DNA from: a bacterium
Lineage (GTDB): Bacteria; UBA9089; UBA9088
NCBI GenBank assembly: GCA_040756715.1
Contig: JBFLYE010000162.1
Span: 1 to 5,181 of the forward strand
Length of the DNA stretch: 5,181 nucleotides
Direction: 5' to 3'
Position 1 is the first letter of the stretch. Every line of letters starts with the position of its first letter. Below, in pieces: positions 1 through 5,181 of this stretch. The translations under genes were made by a program, and so were the position numbers. The notes below the pieces were generated by a model. That model made no database searches. It was not told the DNA's origin and worked only from the letters and a program-made list of their open reading frames with translations.

Positions 1-111
1 AGGAATTTTTCAAATGATGCCATAGAAAAGGCATTATCCCCTGAAAAAAGAGAGGCATTTAAGAAAGACCTGAGAATAGAGAAGACATTAGAATTTTTGA
101 TTAAAAGATGA
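1..111 (+). CDS. C-terminal fragment of a plus-strand protein, probably trigger factor
   Basis: Frame 1 is open from the window edge and ends at TGA 109-111, giving 36 visible residues; the 5' part lies outside the window. The residues are highly charged and helical, with the segment DLRIEKTLEFLIKR at the very end. Trigger factors of many bacteria end in a similar way (a DLR..KALDFLLENA-like helix), so the ribosome-associated chaperone/prolyl isomerase Tig is my best guess. This rests on a short tail recalled from the family, not on a search; another helical chaperone such as a SurA-like protein is possible. It is the only plus-strand gene in the window. It converges on the aminotransferase gene and its last 24 bp overlap that gene's 3' end, with no visible hairpin terminator between them. 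Confidence 0.5.
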   Translation, partial: RNFSNDAIEKALSPEKREAFKKDLRIEKTLEFLIKR

Positions 112-930
112 AACACATACTTTCTCCCTAAATAAAGAAAGAAGCTTGTCTATTAGCTCCTGGGAGATTTTATATTCATAATCATCTATCCTTGAAATGG
201 GCATAATTTCATAGCCTGTGCTTGTTAGAAATACATAATCTGCCTCAAAGAGGGCAGGTTTTCTAAATCTTTTCTCAAGAACAGGGATGCCAATTGAGCT
301 TGCTATTTCAATTATAACCTTTCTTGTAATCCCAGGGAGTATCCCGGTAGATAAAGGAGGGGTAATTAGCTTACCCCTGCTAAAAATAAATATATTGCTT
401 GTTATTCCGCAAGCTACATAGCCATCAATTGTAAAAAATATTCCCTCATCTACCCCTTTTTTCTTTGCCTCAATCTTTGCCAGGATATTTGGAAGGTAAT
501 TGTTTGATTTTATGGGAGGAAGGGTCTTTGGATGCTGCCTTCTTATATCCAATATTGTCGCAGATACACATTTTTTTGAAAAGCCCCTAAATTCCTCTGC
601 GATGACAACAATATTTGGTTTTTTGCATAAAGCAGGGTCTATTCCCCTTTGCCCTTCTCCCCTTGAAATGGTAATCCTAATCATTGCATCCTTTAGCCTA
701 TTTAGGTTTAAAAGCTCTTGCAGGATTTCTAAAGAAATATCGGGAATTTTTAGCTCTAATTGAGAAGCAGCATTTTTAAGCCTTTCTATATGCTCATCTA
801 GCTTAAAAATTTTTCCCTTATATGCCCTGATCGTCTCAAATATGCCGTCACCATAAAGGAAGGAATGGTCAAGGGGAGAAATACAAGCTTTTTCTAATGC
901 TTTAAAATTGCCGTTAAAATATACAATCAA
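88..930 (-). CDS. Fold-type IV PLP-dependent aminotransferase / aminodeoxychorismate lyase-like enzyme
   Basis: This 280-residue protein has the normal length for class IV aminotransferases (branched-chain or D-amino-acid aminotransferase, 4-amino-4-deoxychorismate lyase), cytoplasmic PLP enzymes. Visible landmarks are the N-terminal strand IVYFNG, the block SFLYGDGIFETIRAY at about 23-37, the catalytic Schiff-base lysine K141 in PPIKSNNYLPN, the PLP-loop block DGYVACGITSNIF at 169-181, and the phosphate-binding GILPGITR at 196-203. The position that is normally Glu and contacts the PLP pyridine nitrogen is Cys174 (codon TGC). Which family member it is cannot be settled: the FETIR and KSNNYL motifs suit a lyase-like or BCAT-like enzyme. 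The start is TTG 928-930, the codon directly after the rpmE TAA. The homologous N-terminus (MIVYFNG...) begins there, and no ATG lies nearby. It is the last gene of the htpX-rpmE unit and probably depends on translational coupling. Its final 24 bp overlap the convergent plus-strand gene. Confidence 0.9.
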   Translation of the reverse strand: MIVYFNGNFKALEKACISPLDHSFLYGDGIFETIRAYKGKIFKLDEHIERLKNAASQLELKIPDISLEILQELLNLNRLKDAMIRITISRGEGQRGIDPALCKKPNIVVIAEEFRGFSKKCVSATILDIRRQHPKTLPPIKSNNYLPNILAKIEAKKKGVDEGIFFTIDGYVACGITSNIFIFSRGKLITPPLSTGILPGITRKVIIEIASSIGIPVLEKRFRKPALFEADYVFLTSTGYEIMPISRIDDYEYKISQELIDKLLSLFREKVCVSSFNQKF

Positions 931-1155
931 TTATCCTGTTGATCTCTTTCTTTTCTTATACCTTTCTTGAAACCTTTCTACCCTTCCTGCTGTATCAACC
1001 AGCTTTTGCTTTCCAGTAAAGAATGGATGGCAATTTGAGCATATCTCAAGCCTTATGGCATTTCCTTTGGAATAGGTTGACCTTGTCTCAAAGCTCATGC
1101 CACAAGCACAACTTACCACAACATTTTTATATTCGGGATGTATGCCTTTTTTCAT
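931..1155 (-). CDS. rpmE: 50S ribosomal protein L31 (zinc-ribbon, C+ type)
   Basis: The 74-residue product matches bacterial L31 over its whole length: [12 protein letters not shown] at the start, then [27 protein letters not shown] and a basic tail KKRKRS. The four zinc-ligand cysteines are intact as CxC (C16, C18) and CxxC (C39, C42), so this is the zinc-containing form rather than the cysteine-free paralogue made under zinc shortage. L31 sits at the 50S central protuberance and contributes to bridges with the 30S subunit. The start ATG (1153-1155) overlaps the htpX TGA as ATGA. A G-rich Shine-Dalgarno (five Gs, 8 nt before the ATG) lies in the end of htpX. The stop TAA abuts the downstream aminotransferase start codon. 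Ligands, length and motifs leave little doubt. Confidence 0.97.
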   Translation of the reverse strand: MKKGIHPEYKNVVVSCACGMSFETRSTYSKGNAIRLEICSNCHPFFTGKQKLVDTAGRVERFQERYKKRKRSTG

Positions 1156-1994
1156 CTTATCATCCCCCTTAAACGCCTTATCCTTTCCTCAATAGGAGGA
1201 TGGGTTGAGAAAAGGGAAAGGAAAAATCCACTAGACAATGGATTAACAATGAACATATGGCTGGTTGATGGGTTTGCATCCATTGGAATCCTGGACACAC
1301 CCATCCTTAATTTCTCAAGCGAGGAGGCAAGCTTATTCGGAGAGCCGCAGAGCCTTGCTCCTTCAGCATCGGCAAGGTATTCCCTTGATCTTGATATTGC
1401 CATCTGGATTATCAAAGCGGCTAATGGTGCAACAATGGCTATGGCAAGGAAAACCAAAGGATTACTCCTTCTTCCCTCCTCATCCCTGCTTCCTCCAAAA
1501 ATAGCCGCCCATTGTGCCATATGAGCCAGATAGCTTATCGCCGAGGCAATGGTTGCCGCAATGGTAGCAATAAGAATATCCCTATTCTTTATGTGGGCAA
1601 GCTCATGTCCTATCACACCCTCTAGCTCATCATAGGAAAGGAGCTTTAATATCCCTGTTGTTACAGCAACAGAGGCATGCTTTGGGTCTCTTCCTGTAGC
1701 AAAGGCATTTGGCGAAGCATTTTCCATAAGATAAATCTTTGGTTTTGGCATCCCTGATGCCTGGGTAAGGTTATGGACAATCCTATGGACATCGGGTAGC
1801 TCCTTTTCAGATACCTCTTTTGCTCCATACATTGCAAGGACAATTTTGTCAGAGAAAAAATAGGCTCCCAAATTCATTATCCCTGCCATAATCAGGGCAA
1901 AGGTAAGCCCAGATTGCCCTCCTATTACCCTTCCTATTGCAAGAAGCAAAAAGGTAAGGCCACATAGCAAAATAAATGTTTTAAAGCTATTTAT
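1152..1994 (-). CDS. htpX: HtpX, membrane-bound zinc metalloprotease (M48B)
   Basis: HtpX degrades misfolded or damaged membrane proteins, with its active site on the cytoplasmic side. The signature [11 protein letters not shown] carries the HExxH zinc motif, and the third ligand is the Glu of [11 protein letters not shown]. Counting from the ATA start these are H130, E131, H134 and E205. Hydrophobic segments occur near residues 8-25 and 30-45, with two more between the zinc motifs (about 140-165 and 178-200). The block [15 protein letters not shown] and the C-terminal [15 protein letters not shown] are typical of the family. Start choice: the first standard start is TTG 1968-1970, but it lacks a ribosome site and cuts into the usual N-terminus. 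Reading eight codons further gives NSFKTFILL after ATA 1992-1994, close to the usual MNTxKTFxLL, with a strong Shine-Dalgarno 7 nt upstream. I therefore place the start at ATA (280 residues); the TTG start would give 272. It is first in the htpX-rpmE-aminotransferase unit, under its own promoter. Confidence 0.95.
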   Translation of the reverse strand: MNSFKTFILLCGLTFLLLAIGRVIGGQSGLTFALIMAGIMNLGAYFFSDKIVLAMYGAKEVSEKELPDVHRIVHNLTQASGMPKPKIYLMENASPNAFATGRDPKHASVAVTTGILKLLSYDELEGVIGHELAHIKNRDILIATIAATIASAISYLAHMAQWAAIFGGSRDEEGRRSNPLVFLAIAIVAPLAALIIQMAISRSREYLADAEGARLCGSPNKLASSLEKLRMGVSRIPMDANPSTSHMFIVNPLSSGFFLSLFSTHPPIEERIRRLRGMIR

Positions 1995-2001
1995 TATTTC
2001 T

Positions 2002-2010
2002 TCACCTCTT
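2002..2010 (-). promoter_or_regulatory. Ribosome binding site that decides the htpX start
   Basis: On the minus strand the sequence reads AAGAGGTGA, matching eight of nine bases of the ideal AGGAGGTGA. It lies 7 nt before the in-frame ATA at 1992-1994 but 31 nt before the TTG at 1970, so it supports initiation at or near the ATA. No ATG, GTG or TTG occurs in this frame between the TAA at 2028-2030 and the TTG at 1970. Confidence 0.8.
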
Positions 2011-2026
2011 AAAAAATTATAAATAT

Positions 2027-2055
2027 ATTATAAAAATCAATCTTCTTTTTGTAAA
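2027..2055 (-). promoter_or_regulatory. Sigma-70-type promoter for htpX
   Basis: On the minus strand, TTTACA (2050-2055) and TATAAT (2027-2032) are separated by exactly 17 nt. This is one mismatch from the consensus -35 and a perfect -10. Transcription would start near 2020, giving a leader of about 25 nt that contains the htpX Shine-Dalgarno. A second TATAAT lies at 2016-2021, but its nearest -35-like TTGATT (2035-2040) is only 13 nt away, too short to be used normally. A 6-bp inverted repeat (TTCTTT/AAAGAA, 2043-2058) overlaps the -35 box and could be an operator, though this is weak. Confidence 0.75.
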
Positions 2056-2112
2056 GAAATTTATATTAAAAAATCATAAAAGTCCTAATTCCTAAATCAT
2101 TTTCTAATCTAG

Positions 2113-3096
2113 CTAAACACTGGTAAGAAACCTCAGATCATTTTCAAAAAATAGCCTTATGTCTGTTATTCCATATTTTAGCATAGCAATCCTCTCAATT
2201 CCAAGCCCAAATGCAAAGCCTGTGTATTCTTCTATATCTATTCCAACATATTTGAATACCTCAGGATCTACCATTCCTGCACCCAGGATTTCAAGATAGC
2301 CTGTATTCTTACAGGTTCTGCATCCCTTGCTATTGCACAAGATACAGGATATATCAACCTCAGAGGATGGCTCGGTAAATGGAAAATAGCTTGGTCTAAA
2401 CCTTATCTTGCTTCCCTTTCCAAAGACCTCCTCAAGGAAGAATGAGAGAATGCCCTTTAGGTCGCCAAATGTAATGTTTTTATCAACCAAAAGCCCTTCC
2501 ACCTGATGAAACATTGGAGAATGGGATATATCAGCATCCCTCCTATAAACCCTCCCAGGTGCAATAATTCTAATGGGTGGTTTTTTCTCCTTCATTACCC
2601 TTATCTGAACCGGCGAGGTATGGGTTCGCAATAAATATGTATCATCAATATAGAATGTGTCGTGCATATCCCGTGCAGGGTGATGGGAAGGAATATTTAG
2701 GGCATCAAAATTATACTCAATAAGCTCAATCTCAGGTCCTTCCTCAATAGAAAATCCTAGCTGGACGAATATATCAACAACCTCATCCATTACAGAGGTT
2801 ATTGGGTGTTTTTTTCCAATCTTTGGCATAATCGCAGGAAGGGTTTCATCAAAGAATTCTTCTTCTTTCTTAAATTTCTTCTCTTTGATTGCCTTTTCTA
2901 TTGCCCTTTTTGCCTCATTAAGGCTCTTTCCTATTTCTTTTCTTTTTTCTTGAGGAATATTTTTTAGATTAGCCAAAGCGCTTGTGATTATCCCCTTGCT
3001 TCCAAGATACCTTGCCTTAATTAGAGAAAGCTCATTCTCGCCCTTTGCCATCTCTATTTCCCTTACCGCCTCTTCTATATCTTCAATTGCTTGCAT
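2113..3096 (-). CDS. pheS: Phenylalanyl-tRNA synthetase alpha subunit
   Basis: PheS is the catalytic subunit of the cytoplasmic (alpha-beta)2 enzyme that charges tRNA-Phe. At 327 residues it has the normal bacterial length. Residues 1-85 form the charged N-terminal coiled-coil arm, including YLGSKGIIT. The class II core follows: motif 1 around [15 protein letters not shown] (101-115), then [12 protein letters not shown] (138-149) and [11 protein letters not shown] (156-166), motif 2 [20 protein letters not shown] (179-198), and motif 3 [14 protein letters not shown] (297-310) ending in [13 protein letters not shown]. The FAFG site retains the usual Ala that sets the size of the Phe pocket. 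Four cysteines (C251, C254, C259, C262) form a CxxC-x4-CxxC knuckle, as in many bacterial PheS. The ATG (3094-3096) is preceded by AAGGA about 6 nt upstream, and it overlaps the end of the OB-fold gene by 14 nt. pheT, the usual next gene, is absent; htpX follows instead. Confidence 0.98.
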   Translation of the reverse strand: MQAIEDIEEAVREIEMAKGENELSLIKARYLGSKGIITSALANLKNIPQEKRKEIGKSLNEAKRAIEKAIKEKKFKKEEEFFDETLPAIMPKIGKKHPITSVMDEVVDIFVQLGFSIEEGPEIELIEYNFDALNIPSHHPARDMHDTFYIDDTYLLRTHTSPVQIRVMKEKKPPIRIIAPGRVYRRDADISHSPMFHQVEGLLVDKNITFGDLKGILSFFLEEVFGKGSKIRFRPSYFPFTEPSSEVDISCILCNSKGCRTCKNTGYLEILGAGMVDPEVFKYVGIDIEEYTGFAFGLGIERIAMLKYGITDIRLFFENDLRFLTSV

Positions 3097-3541
3097 ACCT
3101 TTTCCTTACAAAAATAAGAAGGAGTGCCAATAACGATAAAATAGCTAATATTCCTAATTTTGTCCTAGATACAGGCTTCTCAATCCTTCTTCCTTTCTCT
3201 AATACCTCTATAGAGCTAGCGTGAATATCCATCTTTCCCCCATGCTCTTTGCAAGCTGGATGGAATATTCCAGAAACCCTTATTTTGTCTCCCATTACGC
3301 CATATCTGCCATAATAGCTTATCTTTGGGCATTTGTCAAGCCTTATAAATACACCAATTGCCCCTGTTTTGTCATATATATTGAGAAGATAGAAATTTTT
3401 TCTTTTCATAGGCTTTCCCACCACCTCTCCTTCAATCTCTATAGCTTTCTCTCTTGGCTTCTGAATAAGATCTGATATACTTATTCCATAAGATAAAGAA
3501 CAAAGCAAGAGAAAAAACAAAACCCGAACCCCGAACTTCAT
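3083..3541 (-). CDS. Membrane-anchored extracytoplasmic OB-fold-like protein, function unknown
   Basis: The 152-residue protein has three visible parts. Residues 1-20 are a signal peptide or signal anchor (K2, R6, then a Leu/Phe core, with a possible cleavage site at SYG). Residues 34-115 are a beta-rich domain that reads like an OB fold: [41 protein letters not shown] and [12 protein letters not shown]. Residues 128-145 are a membrane span followed by RKR. By the positive-inside rule the OB-like domain faces outside the cytoplasm. I recall similar proteins in other bacteria, sometimes labelled as DNA- or nucleic-acid-binding only because of the fold; I know no proven function. A tight cluster H94, C97, H100, D105, H107 ([14 protein letters not shown]) looks like a metal or active site. 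The ATG overlaps the trkH stop as ATGA and has a strong GGGGAGG ribosome site in the end of trkH. The pheS start lies within its last codons. Confidence 0.8.
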   Translation of the reverse strand: MKFGVRVLFFLLLCSLSYGISISDLIQKPREKAIEIEGEVVGKPMKRKNFYLLNIYDKTGAIGVFIRLDKCPKISYYGRYGVMGDKIRVSGIFHPACKEHGGKMDIHASSIEVLEKGRRIEKPVSRTKLGILAILSLLALLLIFVRKRYASN

Positions 3542-5007
3542 CGCTTCCTCCCCAAAATTAAACTTATTATAGCAAATATAGAGATAAATTCCAACCTACC
3601 TGCCCACATTTGAAAGATATAAACAATCTTCATAAAAGAGGGCATATTACTTGATACAATCCCGCAACTAAAGCCTGTTCCCGATGTTGCTGATACTGAC
3701 TCAAACAGGCTTTTAATGAATGGGTATCCATACATAATGCCAACCAATGCACCAATGAAGTATGTAGAAATGTAGGAGAGCATAATAATCATACTTGCCC
3801 TAACAAGCCTATCATTAAGGAGAATATCCTTTATATGGTGAAATTTCTCACAAACCACGGCTGAGCTTGGAAAGGCAAGGCTTTTTATATCCTGGATAAG
3901 AGCCTTTACAATTATCCCTACCCTTAAAATTTTAATCCCTCCACTGGTTGAGCCAGCAGATCCACCAATTCCCATAGCAATTACCATACCAATCAATGCA
4001 ATCTCTCCCCATCTTACGAAATAAGCTGGATATACCATAGATAAGCCACAGGTTGCATGGGCAGATGTTGTGTGGTATAAGGCATTTAGAAAAAATGAGG
4101 GAAAATCATGATAAAGCCCTGATTTAACAATACCAATGCTTATAAAGATAAATGAAATACCTAGGGTAAAAAGGAAGGTTCTTATCTCTTCATCCTTAAA
4201 TATCTCAAGCCTCTTTCCTGTCCAGACCGTATAATGGAGATAAAAGCTAAGAGAACCTAATATAAAAACAACCATTGTGGCAAGGTCAATCAATGGGCTA
4301 TAATAAAAAAGGACAGATGATGAAGTAGGGGATAGCCCACAGGTAGCCCAGCCACTCATATAAAGCCACATTGCATGGAAGAATGCATTTACCATACCCA
4401 GGTCTTTATTTATTCCAATTAGCCATAAAATGCTCATCCCTACCACCAGATATAGGATGGCTATGCTCCAAATTATCCGTGCGGTAGATGCAATGTTTGG
4501 AAGGATTCTATCCTCCCTTCCCTCTCCCAGATACATTCCATAGCCAGAAGGGCTTGAGGCAAGAAAGACTAAGGCTACCAGAATTATTCCCTGTCCTGCA
4601 ATGTAGGGAAAGAAAAACCTCCAGGTATTGAGAGAATAAGAGAGGTGGTCAATATCATTGATCAAGGAAAAACCGACGGTAGCCAGGCCAGACATTGCAT
4701 CAAAACAAGCATCAAGGTATGAAAGATAATGCCCTGATAAGAATAATGGAATGGCAACCAGGAACATAAGAAAAAACCAGGATAAAGAGACAATAACCAT
4801 TCCAACCACCCATGTAATCTCGCCCTTTTTTCCCAATAAAATAAGGATATAACCAGCCAGGACAAATGAGGAAAATGTAATAAGGAAGTCTATTGCCGAG
4901 CTATATTCGGCCATTATTATGGCAAGAATGCAATGGATAAATGCAACAAAAGAAAAGGCTGAGATTATTCTTCCTATATAATAAAAGATTGTTCTAAGAT
5001 TTGTCAT
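3538..5007 (-). CDS. trkH: TrkH/KtrB-type potassium transporter, channel subunit
   Basis: The 489-residue polytopic inner-membrane protein mediates K+ uptake, normally gated by a cytoplasmic TrkA/KtrA ring. The family's four pseudo-repeats (M1-P-M2) are visible. Pore helices and filters occur at DAMSGLATVGFS (103-114), YMSGWATCGLS (216-226), HTTSAHATCGLS (312-323) and FESVSATSGTGFSCG (435-449), each with the filter Gly (G112, G224, G321, G445). The intramembrane-loop block GGSAGSTSGGIKILR is at 348-362. The C-terminal FQMWAGRLEFIS carries the conserved Arg (R471) that acts in gating in the family. About eight to ten hydrophobic spans fit the fold, and length and order are complete. Two filters read T-C-G, which is noteworthy. 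The start ATG overlaps the stop of the 42-residue ORF by ATGA, and no clear Shine-Dalgarno precedes it, so coupling is likely. trkA is not seen in full; it may be the gene entering at the right edge. Confidence 0.96.
   Translation of the reverse strand: MTNLRTIFYYIGRIISAFSFVAFIHCILAIIMAEYSSAIDFLITFSSFVLAGYILILLGKKGEITWVVGMVIVSLSWFFLMFLVAIPLFLSGHYLSYLDACFDAMSGLATVGFSLINDIDHLSYSLNTWRFFFPYIAGQGIILVALVFLASSPSGYGMYLGEGREDRILPNIASTARIIWSIAILYLVVGMSILWLIGINKDLGMVNAFFHAMWLYMSGWATCGLSPTSSSVLFYYSPLIDLATMVVFILGSLSFYLHYTVWTGKRLEIFKDEEIRTFLFTLGISFIFISIGIVKSGLYHDFPSFFLNALYHTTSAHATCGLSMVYPAYFVRWGEIALIGMVIAMGIGGSAGSTSGGIKILRVGIIVKALIQDIKSLAFPSSAVVCEKFHHIKDILLNDRLVRASMIIMLSYISTYFIGALVGIMYGYPFIKSLFESVSATSGTGFSCGIVSSNMPSFMKIVYIFQMWAGRLEFISIFAIISLILGRKR
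3547..3553 (-). promoter_or_regulatory. Strong ribosome binding site for the OB-fold-like protein
   Basis: GGGGAGG on the minus strand lies 5 nt before the ATG at 3539-3541, inside the last codons of trkH (which encode LGRKR). It fixes the start and suggests that this gene is translated well in its own right rather than only by coupling. Confidence 0.7.
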
Positions 5008-5132
5008 TTAATAAGCCAGATGAGCATTGCAGGAATTCCTAATACAAGAAAAAGGGCAAGAAAAAACAAAACCTCTGTTAAAACACCAAGCAGGAGGTTG
5101 AAAATCTTTAAGAAAAATTTTTTTATATGCAT
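5004..5132 (-). CDS. Small single-span membrane protein coupled to trkH (42 aa)
   Basis: An ATG at 5130-5132 opens a 42-codon frame ending at TGA 5004-5006, overlapping the trkH ATG as ATGA. The product has a basic start (MHIKKFFLK) followed by a long hydrophobic stretch from about residue 11 to 40 (LLLGVLTEVLFFLALFLVLG) and ends in IK, so it is most likely a single membrane helix with its N-terminus inside, carrying one Glu (E20) within it. An in-frame TAA lies five codons upstream, so the frame cannot be extended. There is no good Shine-Dalgarno, and it starts 12 nt after the preceding gene ends. Tight packing and sensible composition support a real gene; I do not recognise its family. A role as a small accessory subunit of the K+ transporter is inference from position only. 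Confidence 0.6.
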   Translation of the reverse strand: MHIKKFFLKIFNLLLGVLTEVLFFLALFLVLGIPAMLIWLIK

Positions 5133-5144
5133 AAAATGAGGGTT

Positions 5145-5181
5145 TTATTCAAACCTGTAGACCTTTTTTATGGCTTTTTTA
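5145..5181 (-). CDS. C-terminal end of an upstream gene (possibly trkA)
   Basis: One minus-strand frame runs in from the window edge and stops at TAA 5145-5147, giving the tail KKAIKKVYRFE. The tail loosely resembles the end of TrkA-type K+ uptake regulators (…AIPKVEKLF), and trkA is a common neighbour of trkH. Only 11 residues are visible, so this is a hint and not an identification. It ends 12 nt before the 42-residue ORF and would belong to the same operon. Confidence 0.35.
   Translation of the reverse strand, partial: KKAIKKVYRFE

Larger units (their letters stand above)
1995..2112. other. Intergenic region between pheS and htpX
   Basis: This very A+T-rich 118 bp is the only true gap between genes. 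It holds the htpX promoter and ribosome site. I see no G+C-rich hairpin followed by a T-run that would serve as a pheS terminator, so some read-through into htpX is plausible. Just after the pheS stop there is a short direct repeat (TTAGGA ATTAGGA on the minus strand, around 2080-2095) of no obvious meaning. No small gene is supported here. Confidence 0.7.

Noticed and set aside
500-763. Plus-strand open frame of 87 codons opposite the aminotransferase gene
   Set aside because: It lies wholly inside a well-identified gene, its product resembles no protein family, and it has no ribosome site or operon context. It is a shadow of the antisense strand.
1138-1524. Plus-strand open frames (128 and 79 codons) opposite htpX
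   Set aside because: The minus strand encodes the HtpX active-site region with conserved motifs; the plus-strand products are low-complexity Ser/Leu/Ile-rich shadows.
2043-2058. Hairpin TTCTTT-ACAA-AAAGAA as a pheS terminator
   Set aside because: The stem is only 6 bp with one C-G pair at each matching position and no directly following T-run. It overlaps the htpX -35 box, so it is poor as a terminator.
3221-3475. Plus-strand open frame of 84 codons opposite the OB-fold-like gene
   Set aside because: The minus-strand gene has a signal peptide, strong ribosome site and tight overlaps on both sides; the opposite frame has none of these.
4662-4865. Minus-strand open frame of 67 codons within trkH
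   Set aside because: It is an out-of-frame reading of trkH membrane segments, hydrophobic only because the underlying codons are T-rich.
1-5181. CRISPR arrays, insertion sequences, tRNA or rRNA genes, toxin-antitoxin or defence genes
   Set aside because: I found no regularly spaced repeats, terminal inverted repeats, transposase motifs, cloverleaf-like sequence or defence-type domains by eye. The content is housekeeping.

Overview
This 5.2 kb window comes from an A+T-rich bacterium. Ribosomal protein L31, a bacterial-type PheRS alpha subunit, TrkH and a strong sigma-70-like promoter all fit Bacteria. Arg and Ile codons are often AGA/AGG and ATA, TTG is used as a start, and genes are packed with 4-nt ATGA overlaps. 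I cannot assign a phylum. An uncultured, low-GC lineage is a guess, not a result.

Layout. All six long genes lie on the minus strand, so they read from high to low coordinates. At the right edge (5145-5181) is the last part of an unidentified gene, weakly suggestive of a TrkA C-terminus. Next come a 42-residue single-span membrane protein (5004-5132), the K+ channel-type transporter subunit TrkH (3538-5007), a membrane-anchored extracytoplasmic OB-fold-like protein (3083-3541) and PheRS alpha (pheS, 2113-3096). These are joined by 4-nt or 14-nt overlaps and look like one translationally coupled transcription unit. No pheT follows pheS in this window.

A 118-bp gap (1995-2112) holds the only convincing promoter in the window, TTTACA-N17-TATAAT. 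It drives a second unit: htpX (membrane zinc protease), rpmE (L31, zinc-ribbon type) and a fold-type IV PLP aminotransferase. htpX has an excellent Shine-Dalgarno sequence, but its homology-supported start codon is ATA. rpmE overlaps htpX by ATGA. The aminotransferase starts at a TTG directly after the rpmE TAA, in the same frame.

At the left edge (1-111) a plus-strand gene, probably the C-terminus of trigger factor, runs convergently into the aminotransferase and overlaps it by 24 bp.

The window is mostly housekeeping: K+ uptake, Phe-tRNA charging, membrane proteostasis, ribosome and amino-acid or folate metabolism. I see no CRISPR, mobile element, tRNA or rRNA. The points most worth a second look are: the aminotransferase's PLP-N1 glutamate replaced by cysteine; the ATA start of htpX; the tiny membrane protein coupled to trkH; and the OB-fold protein with a compact His/Cys/Asp cluster next to it.
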